64,000 bases of DNA from positions 1-64,000 of the forward strand of contig NZ_CAMLMJ010000018.1 in NCBI RefSeq assembly GCF_946481145.1, read 5' to 3'. This DNA is from an uncultured Sediminibacterium sp. GTDB taxonomy: Bacteria > Bacteroidota > Bacteroidia > Chitinophagales > Chitinophagaceae. Each line of letters begins with the position of its first letter. Position 1 is the first letter of the stretch. Shown here one piece after another: positions 54,477 through 62,692 of this stretch. The notes under the pieces were generated by a model. That model was not told the DNA's origin. It did not search any database and saw only the letters and a program-made list of their open reading frames with translations. Made by a program: the position numbers and the translations under genes.

Positions 54477-55703
54477 TCCCAGCAGTTTTTCAACCGTAGC
54501 AATAAACTCCTGCTTCAACGCATCATGCCTGCTTCCGGTTCCTGGACCTTCAAAGCCTGCATGAATCTTGGCCACTTTGCCATCTTTACCAATGAAAATA
54601 GTAGAGGGAAAAGATTTTATTTTAGTGAGTTGCGGCAATGTTTTTTCTGTTCGCAAGGTATCTGAAACCGTTACACCTGTTACCAGCATCGGATATTGAA
54701 CATCAAATCTTTTTTGAAATTTCCTGACACTGTTCACTGCGAGGTTATAGTCTTCATAATATTCATAAGCAAGCGCGACAACTTCTACGCCTTTGTCTTT
54801 ATACTGCTTATAAAACGAACTTAAGAACGCTGTTTCATCCATACAATTCGGACACCAGGAACCCATGATCTGTACAATCACCACTTTGTTTTTAAACCGG
54901 TCATTGTTGATGGATACTTTTTTCCCATCCAGATCCGGAAAACTGAAATTGAGTTTTTCTTCTCCATCTTTTAAATACATAGCCGCAACATCAGGCAAAC
55001 TGGCTGTATCATTTTTAATCGCTTCCCATGGTTCAATACTGGTGGCTCCGGAATAATAAAAACCATTGCTGATGGCACTGTCTTTATTGATGAAGGCTTT
55101 AAATAAATAAGCATGACTCCCATCAAAAGTTGAAAGTTTTAGTGAGTCTCCATCCACTACTCCCTTCAGGTAACGATAGTCGCCCGTGGGTGTTATAAAA
55201 GTTCCGGTTAGTTCCGCATTGTTTTGTACAAATGTGGCGATAGCTGGTCTTGGCGAACCATCGGCTCGGAAAAAACGAACAGACCATGTGCCGGTAATAT
55301 TTTTTGTTGTGGCAGCATTAACAGTAAAGCGTTCTGTTTTATTTGCTACTGCCTCAAAAGGCATATCCAGAAAACCAGCCGAACCGGCTTTCGTCCAGAT
55401 ACCTTTTAAACTTCCATTACCCTCTTTCTTTAATTTAAAAGAAGATTCAAAAACCGGCATCTGCACCCATATTGAATCGCCATCGGTTCGGATATCCGTT
55501 ACTTCAATTCGCTCTTCTCCATTCTTGATAATCCAGCGAATACTATCCTTTATTTGTTGCACTTCAAAATTGAATACAATATGGTTACCATCTTCCCTTA
55601 ATAACTTCCCCTGCCATTCGCCGGTTGTTAAGCTTGTATGATTGCCGGTACATGCTGCAAAAAACAATACTACTGCTGGAAATATACGTCTCATAATATT
55701 CAT
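54468..55703 (-). CDS. TlpA-like thioredoxin-fold lipoprotein
   Basis: 411 residues. Lipobox FFAAC (Cys18) marks a periplasm-facing lipoprotein. An N-terminal beta-rich domain (about 25-240) of unknown role precedes a thioredoxin domain with redox site WCPNC (residues 283-287) and the cis-Pro segment SFPSTIF. This is the layout of extracytoplasmic disulfide reductases such as ResA/TlpA types with a long N-terminal part. A second possible start is the ATG at 55694. It is flanked by nearly identical direct repeats on both sides. Confidence 0.88.
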   Translation of the reverse strand: MNIMRRIFPAVVLFFAACTGNHTSLTTGEWQGKLLREDGNHIVFNFEVQQIKDSIRWIIKNGEERIEVTDIRTDGDSIWVQMPVFESSFKLKKEGNGSLKGIWTKAGSAGFLDMPFEAVANKTERFTVNAATTKNITGTWSVRFFRADGSPRPAIATFVQNNAELTGTFITPTGDYRYLKGVVDGDSLKLSTFDGSHAYLFKAFINKDSAISNGFYYSGATSIEPWEAIKNDTASLPDVAAMYLKDGEEKLNFSFPDLDGKKVSINNDRFKNKVVIVQIMGSWCPNCMDETAFLSSFYKQYKDKGVEVVALAYEYYEDYNLAVNSVRKFQKRFDVQYPMLVTGVTVSDTLRTEKTLPQLTKIKSFPSTIFIGKDGKVAKIHAGFEGPGTGSRHDALKQEFIATVEKLLGNG

Positions 55704-55770
55704 TTCGGATGCGAAATTAGGATAGTCTACTGAATAAGTGTGTTAATAAAGTCGGGGGAGCGTATTTTTA

Positions 55771-55871
55771 GCCACAGATTCACAGATTACTCATATAAAA
55801 TCTGCGAACATGCGACTAAAATCAATGGGAAACTATAGACCACAGATTATCATGAAAATCTGTGTTCCACT
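55771..55871. repeat. Remnant CACAGATT repeats and half palindrome
   Basis: GCCACAGATTCACAGATTA (55771-55789) repeats the start of the palindrome at 54324. CCACAGATTATCATGAAAAT and following (55840-55870) is a shortened form of the GAACACAGATTTTCATG palindromes at 36132 and 60571. They lie in the 332-bp gap between the TlpA-like gene and the lactonase; no gene is visible there. Confidence 0.7.
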
Positions 55872-55933
55872 AACATCCCGCCCAATTCAAATTCTTAGAA
55901 AGTCTCACAACTTCCCAAAAGTACCCTCCTCAC

Positions 55934-56003
55934 CAAATCTGAAATCTGCCATCTGACATCCAAAAATCCAAATCCGACATCAGCCATCAGACATCAGCCA
56001 TCA
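55934..56003. repeat. ACATCAG/CCATCTG heptamer array, copy 2
   Basis: AAATCTG, AAATCTG, CCATCTG, ACATCCA, then ACATCAG, CCATCAG, ACATCAG, CCATCAA in 7-bp phase. It is a direct repeat of 54414-54476 and ends 32 bp before the lactonase start codon, inside its probable promoter or 5' untranslated region. Confidence 0.85.
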
Positions 56004-56035
56004 AAATTCCCTATCTTAGGGCAAAGCCAACCCTT

Positions 56036-57160
56036 ATGAGACTCTTGCTTGCGATTACGCTATGCCTGTTCAGCTTTACTGTACTGGCACAGGATCATTA
56101 TCTATTTGTCGGCACTTATACCTCAGGTAAAAGTAAAGGGATCTATGTGTTTCGCTTTAACTCACAAAATGGCGAGGTACAATGGGTCAGCAGTACCGAC
56201 AGCGCTACCAACCCTTCATTCCTGGCCGTTTCCCCCGATGGTTCTAAACTTTATTCGGTAAATGAAACCGGCGGCGACCAGCCTGGTTACCTGAGTTCCT
56301 ACGATTTTGACCAGGCCACAGGTCAATTATATTATATCAACAGTCAGCCTAGCGGTGGTGATCATCCGTGTTTTGTTTCCGTTGACAAAACCGGCAAATG
56401 GGTTATTGTTGGTAATTATACAGGAGGTAATCTTGCCGCATTACCCTTAGATAAGGAAGGCGGCTTATTACCCTATGCCCAACTCATACAACATACAGGC
56501 AGCAGTGTTGACAAAACCCGACAGACCAAACCCCATGTACATGCGACATTTTTTTCGCCTGATGATAAATATATTCTTGCACCGGATTTAGGAACAGATA
56601 AAGTAATGCTTTATCAATTCAATCCAACACAAAAAAAACCACTAAAACCCGCTGCTATGCCTTTTGCTGCTTCAGCACCTGGCAGTGGGCCTCGACACCT
56701 TGATTTTCATCCCAACCAGCGGTTTGTGTATGTGTTGGAAGAACTCAGTGGCACCATCAAAGCTTACCGCTATAATAATGGGTTTATGACAGGCATCCAA
56801 ACCATTGCTACACACCCGGCAGATTATACCGGACAACCCGGCAGTGCAGACATACATGTATCGCCAGATGGAAAATTTTTGTACGCTTCGAACAGAGGCG
56901 ATGAGAACAATCTGGCCATTTTTGCCATTGATCCGCAAACAGGAAAATTAACTGCCAAAGGTTACCAGGCAGTTCCAGGAGCTGGACCAAGAAATTTCAT
57001 TATTGCACCCAATGGCAATTTCATTTTAGTTGCCAATCAGAAAACCAACAATATCGTTGTCTACAAAGTAGACAAGGCAACAGGTATGCTGCAGCAATTG
57101 CTCAGACAGGTAGAAGTACCCAACCCGGTTTGTTTAAAACTACTTCCCGTTCAACAATAA
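56036..57160 (+). CDS. Secreted lactonase family protein (6-phosphogluconolactonase-like propeller)
   Basis: 374 residues with signal peptide (MRLLLAITLCLFSFTVLA). A seven-bladed propeller of the YbhE/lactonase type: LFVGTYTSGKSKGIYVF, DHPCFVSVDKTGKWV, KPHVHATFFSPDDKYI, GSGPRHLDFHPNQRFVYVL and ADIHVSPDGKFLYASNRGD. The signal peptide makes a role in the cytosolic pentose phosphate path unlikely; hydrolysis of sugar lactones in the periplasm is more plausible. First gene of a likely three-gene unit with an MFS carrier (18 bp) and trehalase. Confidence 0.88.
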   Translation: MRLLLAITLCLFSFTVLAQDHYLFVGTYTSGKSKGIYVFRFNSQNGEVQWVSSTDSATNPSFLAVSPDGSKLYSVNETGGDQPGYLSSYDFDQATGQLYYINSQPSGGDHPCFVSVDKTGKWVIVGNYTGGNLAALPLDKEGGLLPYAQLIQHTGSSVDKTRQTKPHVHATFFSPDDKYILAPDLGTDKVMLYQFNPTQKKPLKPAAMPFAASAPGSGPRHLDFHPNQRFVYVLEELSGTIKAYRYNNGFMTGIQTIATHPADYTGQPGSADIHVSPDGKFLYASNRGDENNLAIFAIDPQTGKLTAKGYQAVPGAGPRNFIIAPNGNFILVANQKTNNIVVYKVDKATGMLQQLLRQVEVPNPVCLKLLPVQQ

Positions 57161-57178
57161 TAATTTCAACTACTGCTT

Positions 57179-58435
57179 ATGCAAAACTGGAAAATCAAAA
57201 CCTCCCTCTTCCTCAACTATTTTGTTTTTGCCATATTACTGAATAGTGTTGGGACAGTCATTTTACAGGTACAACAAAATTTCGGGGTATCTGAAAGTGC
57301 GGCTTCGGTACTCGAGGCTTTTAAAGACCTGAGTATTGCCATTGTATCTTTCCTTGTTTCCTCCTATATCGTTCGCATTGGCTACAAACGCGCTATGCTG
57401 ATTGCACTTGGCTTTATTACCATCATATGTTTTATCATGCCATTTACTGCCAGCTTTTTTACAACGAAATTATTATTTGCAGCAGTAGGTGCTTCTTTTG
57501 CATTGATTAAAATGTCGGTTTACAGTACCATCGGACTGGTTACAAAAAATGAAAAAGAACATATCAGTCTAATGAATTTTATTGAGTCGTTCTTTATGAT
57601 TGGTATACTTACCGGCTATTTCATATTCAGTTATTTTGTGGACGATAGCAATCCACAGTCTACCGCCTGGCTGAATGTGTATTACCTGTTGGGCGGTATT
57701 TCTTTACTGGCATTTTTATTACTCTGGTCTTCCTCTTTGGATGAATCTTCTGCACATACCGGAGAAAATAAGTCAATGATCGAAGAATTCAAAGGCATGT
57801 TTGCCTTAGTTGCTAAACCAATTGTGTTAGTCTTTGTTTTATGCGCTTTCTTTTATGTACTCATTGAACAAAGTATCATGAGTTGGCTGCCAACATTCAA
57901 CAATAAAGTATTATTACTGCCTACCGCACTTAGCATACAAATGGCCAGTATACTTGCTGGATCTACAGCTATAGGTCGTTTCCTCGCAGGTATTGTATTA
58001 AAGCGATTAAACTGGTTATTGGTATTGATTAGTTGTCTAATACTTGCAGCTGTTTTGGTATTGGTTGCTATCCCACTTGCAGAAAAATCTGCAGGTGCAT
58101 CAATTACAGGATGGTCTACTGCTCCAATTGCTGCATTTGTATTTCCCATGATCGGTTTATTACTTGCACCTATATATCCTGCTGTCAACTCTGTTATCCT
58201 GAGTACTTTGCCGGTGAAGCAACATGGACTGATGTCGGGACTCATCATTATTTTCTCTGCCCTCGGTGGCACAACAGGATCTATCATTACCGGGAATATT
58301 TTTCAGCATTACGATGGCAAGCAGGCTTTTTATTTTTCACTGATTCCTATGGCCATACTGGTAATATGCCTGATTCTATTTAGCAGACTACAGAAAAAAT
58401 TTAAACAGTCAACGGAAAATGGGTCAAATGCGTAA
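57179..58435 (+). CDS. MFS transporter, probably sugar
   Basis: 418 residues with about 12 membrane segments. The form resembles fucose-permease-like sugar carriers (LNYFVFAILLNSVGTVILQVQ; SYIVRIGYKRAMLIALGF). It overlaps the trehalase start by 17 bp and therefore probably brings in trehalose or a related disaccharide; this is inference from context. Confidence 0.88.
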   Translation: MQNWKIKTSLFLNYFVFAILLNSVGTVILQVQQNFGVSESAASVLEAFKDLSIAIVSFLVSSYIVRIGYKRAMLIALGFITIICFIMPFTASFFTTKLLFAAVGASFALIKMSVYSTIGLVTKNEKEHISLMNFIESFFMIGILTGYFIFSYFVDDSNPQSTAWLNVYYLLGGISLLAFLLLWSSSLDESSAHTGENKSMIEEFKGMFALVAKPIVLVFVLCAFFYVLIEQSIMSWLPTFNNKVLLLPTALSIQMASILAGSTAIGRFLAGIVLKRLNWLLVLISCLILAAVLVLVAIPLAEKSAGASITGWSTAPIAAFVFPMIGLLLAPIYPAVNSVILSTLPVKQHGLMSGLIIIFSALGGTTGSIITGNIFQHYDGKQAFYFSLIPMAILVICLILFSRLQKKFKQSTENGSNA

Positions 58436-59927
58436 AGATTTATTCCATATTACCTCATTATCACCACTGTATGAAACAGTTCAGCAGTCTGGTATATTTT
58501 CAGACTCAAAATATTTTGTGGATGCAGTTCCTAAAGCCAGTGTTGCTGATATTCTTGAAGCTTATTCATCTCAAAAGAATAAACCTGGTTTTGACCTGCA
58601 CAGTTTTGTAATTCATTATTTCGATTTACCCGAGGACCATACTGCTGATTACAGTTCCGCTCAAAAACCCCTACCTGAACATTTAGAGGAATTATGGCAG
58701 GTTTTACAAAGAAAGCCCGCTGATACCGGTGGCACTTTAATCCCATTGCCCTTCCCCTATATTGTTCCCGGAGGAAGATTCAGAGAGATCTATTATTGGG
58801 ACAGCTATTTCACCATGCTTGGATTAGCGGTGAGTAACAGGTATGATCTGATTGAAAACATGGTTAATAATTTTGCCTATCTCATTCAGCATATCGGGCA
58901 TATCCCGAATGGCAACAGAACTTATTATATCAGTCGTTCGCAACCTCCATTTTTCGCTATGATGGTGGGCATTTTAGAGGAAGAAAAAGGAAATAAAATA
59001 CTTCAGGAATATTTACCCGTTCTTGAAAAAGAATATGCATTCTGGATGGATGGCGCAGACCAGCTAACAGAAAATCATTCAACACACCGCAGGGTTGTAA
59101 GAATGGCCGATGGTACTGTTTTAAACAGGTATTGGGACGATGACCCTTCTCCCAGACCGGAAGCCTATATTGAAGACCTCCATATTGCACAGGAATCAAA
59201 GCAGCAGGCTACAGATGTATACAGGCATATAAGGGCCGCTGCAGAATCGGGCTGGGATTTCAGCAGCAGGTGGTTTGCTGAGGAAAAACAAATGCATACC
59301 ATTCAGACTACAGACCTTATACCTGTTGACCTGAATTGTTTATTACTGAACCTCGAAAAAACATTATTGAGCGCCTACCTTCAAAATAAAAATGAGGAAG
59401 CAGTTAAAGCATTCACCAATAAAATAAACAACCGCACAAAAGCGATACAACAGTATTGCTGGAATGAAGCAGCCGGTTATTATTTCGACTATAACATAAA
59501 AACAAAACAAACCAGCAACCGCATTACCATGGCAGGTTGCTTCCCGCTTTTTATCATGCTTTCAAACAAGGAGCAGGCAATCGCTGTGGCAAAAACCATC
59601 AATGAAAAATTATTGGGAGCAGGAGGTGTATTAACCACCACATTGGAAACAGGGCAGCAATGGGATGCGCCAAATGGATGGGCCCCGTTACAATGGGTAG
59701 CCTATCAAGGACTATGCAATTACCAACTAAATGAACTGGCTGATACAATAAAAGAAAGATGGACAGGCCTCAACGAACAAACCTACGCCGAAACTGGTAA
59801 GATGATGGAAAAATACAATGTACAAAACATACAAACAAAAGCCGGCGGCGGCGAATACCCTAATCAGGATGGGTTTGGCTGGACGAATGGAGTGTATCTG
59901 GCAATGAAAATGAGGAATAAGGAATAA
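58419..59927 (+). CDS. Trehalase, GH37, cytosolic form
   Basis: 502 residues without signal peptide. It cuts trehalose into two glucoses. Trehalase signature 1, PGGRFREIYYWDSYF (from residue 117), and signature 2, QWDAPNGWAPLQW (about 414-426), are both complete. ESGWDFSSRWF carries the expected catalytic Asp and GGGEYPNQDGFGWTNGV the later Glu region. The start overlaps the carrier gene by 17 bp; ATG at 58428 is an alternative. The last codons (RNKE and stop) lie inside the GGAATAA array. Confidence 0.95.
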   Translation: MGQMRKDLFHITSLSPLYETVQQSGIFSDSKYFVDAVPKASVADILEAYSSQKNKPGFDLHSFVIHYFDLPEDHTADYSSAQKPLPEHLEELWQVLQRKPADTGGTLIPLPFPYIVPGGRFREIYYWDSYFTMLGLAVSNRYDLIENMVNNFAYLIQHIGHIPNGNRTYYISRSQPPFFAMMVGILEEEKGNKILQEYLPVLEKEYAFWMDGADQLTENHSTHRRVVRMADGTVLNRYWDDDPSPRPEAYIEDLHIAQESKQQATDVYRHIRAAAESGWDFSSRWFAEEKQMHTIQTTDLIPVDLNCLLLNLEKTLLSAYLQNKNEEAVKAFTNKINNRTKAIQQYCWNEAAGYYFDYNIKTKQTSNRITMAGCFPLFIMLSNKEQAIAVAKTINEKLLGAGGVLTTTLETGQQWDAPNGWAPLQWVAYQGLCNYQLNELADTIKERWTGLNEQTYAETGKMMEKYNVQNIQTKAGGGEYPNQDGFGWTNGVYLAMKMRNKE

Positions 59928-60001
59928 GAAATAAGGAATGAGAAAGTTGAAATATTACTTTCTTATTCCTTATTTCTTATTCCTTATTTCTCATTTCTTC
60001 C
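59912..60001. repeat. GGAATAA heptamer array forming a hairpin across two convergent gene ends
   Basis: GGAATAA, GGAATAA, GAAATAA, GGAATGA words (59912-59946) are mirrored at 59958-60001 (CTTATTC-type words), with about 35 of 38 positions able to pair. It overlaps the last codons and stop of trehalase and the stop of the minus-strand membrane protein (59991-59993). Confidence 0.88.
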
Positions 60002-60398
60002 TCCTATCCACCTGCCCCAACAGCCCGCCTACAATGGCAATGGCCATGCCGAGCATGAGGAAGATGTATTGAAGGATGTATTCTTCACCAATAATGATCA
60101 TTTGGGCAATAACCAGTAAACAAATGATGATACCCTGAACCACCACAAATACATGAAAGTGTCTGAGTTTTTTTATCACGGTTAAAAGTGTGATTAAGCC
60201 CAGTACCCCGATCGACAGCAGTATGACCCAGCCGGGTGTGCCGAAATCTTTGAACATAGTTCCATTAAGAAAATAAACGGGAATACTCAAGGTACTTCCT
60301 GTTGGGTCAGCGATGAGTTGATAACCAACATATAATGCTGCAACTGTTGCCAACAGCAACATCGCGATCGTTAATTGACGAGCCGCTTTCATAGGCAA
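59991..60398 (-). CDS. Small membrane protein with four predicted segments
   Basis: 135 residues. Hydrophobic stretches at about 10-28, 53-75, 83-102 and 106-126 suggest four membrane passes with a short basic C-terminus (QVDRRKK). No family is recognised. The start may be the ATG at 60392 (MKAARQ). It stands alone between repeat elements, so no role follows from context. Confidence 0.6.
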   Translation of the reverse strand: MPMKAARQLTIAMLLLATVAALYVGYQLIADPTGSTLSIPVYFLNGTMFKDFGTPGWVILLSIGVLGLITLLTVIKKLRHFHVFVVVQGIIICLLVIAQMIIIGEEYILQYIFLMLGMAIAIVGGLLGQVDRRKK

Positions 60399-60490
60399 GG
60401 TTTATCGTTAAAAGTAGATAGTCTTAAGTTAAACAGCTTTTCCGGCCTTTGCAAGCTTTCGGTTGCGAACCTGCATAAGTTGTCAATAAT

Positions 60491-60542
60491 TGAGTTGCAA
60501 GCTTCAAGCTGCAAGCTGCAAGTCATTGTTGTCCGGGGAAAT
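60491..60542. repeat. CAAGCTG heptamers joined to a TGTCCGGGGAAA end
   Basis: CAAGCTT, CAAGCTG, CAAGCTG words in 7-bp phase run into TCATTGTTGTCCGGGGAAAT (60523-60542). The latter is a close copy of the terminal repeat of element A at 3276. It links the arrays and the MITE-like ends physically at a second locus. Confidence 0.75.
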
Positions 60543-60570
60543 TTAACCGTGAGTTGTAGGTGTCGAGTAT

Positions 60571-60646
60571 GATGGAACACGGATCTTCATGATTTTCAAG
60601 ATTTATCATGATAGATCTTGAAAATCATGAAAATCTGCGTTCCATC
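60571..60646. repeat. 76-bp palindrome, second copy of the GAACACAGATTTTCATG type
   Basis: GATGGAACACGGATCTTCAT and following (60571-60602) pairs with 60615-60646 with about three mismatches around a TTATCATGAT-type loop. The core TTCATGATTTTCAAGAT, the loop and the inverted arm match 36132-36199. Confidence 0.85.
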
Positions 60647-60656
60647 ATTCGCTATA

Positions 60657-60687
60657 CTAGCAGCTAGAAGCTAGTAGCTAGCAGCCT
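60657..60687. repeat. CTAGAAG/CTAGTAG heptamer array overlapping a coding end
   Basis: Words CTAGCAG, CTAGAAG, CTAGTAG, CTAGCAG in 7-bp phase. On the minus strand the array supplies the last four residues (AASY) and the TAG stop (60671-60673) of the DUF3472-FKBP gene. Confidence 0.8.
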
Positions 60688-62353
60688 TCATAACCGCAAC
60701 GACTTCAATATCAAATACCAATATACTATTCGGTGGGATATCCTTGCTGCGGGTTCTTATGCCGTAGGCTTGGGCGGAGGGGATGATTACCCGTACTTTA
60801 CCTCCTACCTTGCATTTAGGCAATGCCAACTGCCATCCGCGTATAAGTCTACGCAAAGGAAATGTGGCCGGTTTATCGCGGGTTTGATCGAATATGCTTC
60901 CATCTGATAATAGAGATCCTTTATAATGAACCGTTACTGTATCGGTTACAGATACGTATTCGCCAGTGCCTTGTGATAAAATATGGTAGTACACAGATTC
61001 TATACTTCCTGTAGTATCGATCTTACCGGCTTTAACAGCTTCAGCAATCTCAGCAAGATTTTTTTTCGCTTGTGCCAGTGTATCTGCATCTTTGGTATAA
61101 TCGATTAATGGTGCTTTTGATGTATTAGGTCTTTTAAACTGATCGTTTGGTTTTGCCTCCTGTTCTTTAAAACCACCGTTCCACATATAAAACTGTTCGC
61201 CTGTAATACCAGCGCCAATATCGAAACGATCACCTGCCTTTCCTGTTGCATCAGTTGTAAATATCGCATCGGTTAAGGGCACCCATCTTCCTCCACGTTG
61301 TTGTTGTACCCATTGGTTACCAAATAATGCACGACGTTGTAAATGTCCGTTATCGCCCCAGAAATTTTCATTAAATGAATACAGTTTATTCAGTGTATTG
61401 CCATCTCTTGGTGCCCTGAATGCTGCAATGAGTTTCCATCTTTGTAATTCAGGTACAAAGAAATAACCCGTATAAATAGTGGTTTGAGATGCACTATCCG
61501 GAAGTGCTGTTACCAGAAAACGATAAGTCTCACCTGCTTTCCAGTTATACACCCAATGACTATGTCCACCTGTACCTTCATTTCCGAAATCATTCGCCAC
61601 TACACCATCTCCTTTTGCCAATAGTTTCACTCTGTTAGAATCAGCTACTTTGTTGCGGTCGATGGCTTCATTTCCAGCATCCCATACAGAAAAAATAACC
61701 CGGCGTTCCTGCTCGCTGTTTACCTGTATGCCAAAATAACCACGCGAGAACCCGTTAGCCATATAATAACTATGCACAGGATCATACCCTGCAGGCACTG
61801 TTACTTCATTATAAAAACCAATCGCTTTAATTGAGTCCGCCAATGGATAACGTAGGTGAACAGAAGCGGCATTGAGTCTTTCTTTGGCGTTAAAACGCAT
61901 TCCTTCTGCTGCTTCGCCGGATAGTATCAGGTTACCGATGCCTGCATTACCCGGTAATAATTTTTTAGTGGATAATACCAGTTCAACAAAACCAGTATCT
62001 GTTAGTTGTAGACTACCTATTTTTATTTCACGCGGCTTAGAAGATACTGGTACGGAAAATCGAAAGGTTTTCCCTTTTACTTCAAGTGTTATTTGCTTTA
62101 CAGCTTTAGTGGCCATTGCCTGCAATGCAATATCAAGTTGCCCTGTTCTTGCATTGTGCATATAGAAACGCAATCTTTTGGTGGTATCAGTCCAAACCAA
62201 TGCATCTTTCCGTAAAGAAGAACGATTTTTTACAACCTTGATATCTGTGGTCGTTTCATACAACGTATAAAAAGGCAGTACCTGCTTTGTTTGTGCTATT
62301 GATACTGTAGTTGCGAAAAGGAGGATTCCGAACAAGCCAATAATTGCCCGCAT
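60671..62353 (-). CDS. DUF3472 protein fused to FKBP-type peptidyl-prolyl isomerase
   Basis: 560 residues with signal peptide (MRAIIGLFGILLFATTVSIAQ). The first part (about 22-400) is a DUF3472-type region with an N-terminal jelly-roll-like domain: GGHSHWVYNWKAGETYRFLV, YTGYFFVPELQRWKLIAAF and FNENFWGDNGHLQRRA. The last 110 residues form an FKBP domain (VHYKGSLLSDGSIFDQTRD; LPKCKVGGKVRVIIPS; YGIRTRSKDIPPNSILVFDIEV). FKBP folds proteins at proline bonds; DUF3472 is of unknown, probably carbohydrate-linked, role. The fusion is unusual. The C-terminus AASY comes from a repeat. Confidence 0.85.
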   Translation of the reverse strand: MRAIIGLFGILLFATTVSIAQTKQVLPFYTLYETTTDIKVVKNRSSLRKDALVWTDTTKRLRFYMHNARTGQLDIALQAMATKAVKQITLEVKGKTFRFSVPVSSKPREIKIGSLQLTDTGFVELVLSTKKLLPGNAGIGNLILSGEAAEGMRFNAKERLNAASVHLRYPLADSIKAIGFYNEVTVPAGYDPVHSYYMANGFSRGYFGIQVNSEQERRVIFSVWDAGNEAIDRNKVADSNRVKLLAKGDGVVANDFGNEGTGGHSHWVYNWKAGETYRFLVTALPDSASQTTIYTGYFFVPELQRWKLIAAFRAPRDGNTLNKLYSFNENFWGDNGHLQRRALFGNQWVQQQRGGRWVPLTDAIFTTDATGKAGDRFDIGAGITGEQFYMWNGGFKEQEAKPNDQFKRPNTSKAPLIDYTKDADTLAQAKKNLAEIAEAVKAGKIDTTGSIESVYYHILSQGTGEYVSVTDTVTVHYKGSLLSDGSIFDQTRDKPATFPLRRLIRGWQLALPKCKVGGKVRVIIPSAQAYGIRTRSKDIPPNSILVFDIEVVAVMKAASY

Positions 62354-62433
62354 GCTTTAGTTTTTAGTGACTCCAAACTTACTGAAACAATTCAGGAATG
62401 GGGGGAATATTAGCTGCTAACGTCAAGCCAGAA

Positions 62434-62687
62434 CTGTCTGGTGAAAATAGGCTGCGAGCTTCTAGCCTCTAGCTGCTAGCCTAGATTGGCGCTTGTTTTA
62501 GATTTTCTGCTATTAATTGAATAATTGACAGTGCGTACGAATTTGTTTTGTAAGAATCCTATTTAAAATAAATATTTAATTACCTTATTTACACTTGTGG
62601 ATGGTTAAATTAAAAGAAAAAAACTAGTAGCTAGAAGCTAGTGGCTAGAAGCTTGCTGCTTGCCGCCTGCAGCCTGAAGCTAAGTCC
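62434..62687. repeat. Repeat element B, copy 2, inverted relative to 3702-3908
   Basis: Positions 62434-62591 are the reverse complement of 3747-3902 with few changes, and similarity continues through ATCCACAAG to a T/A tract and a CTAG array (62623-62650). The array continues as CTTGCTG, CTTGCCG, CCTGCAG, CCTGAAG words to 62687. It fills most of the 339-bp gap between the DUF3472-FKBP gene and GH1; the GH1 stop follows 6 bp later. No reading frame of note is inside. Confidence 0.8.
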
Positions 62688-62692
62688 CTTCT

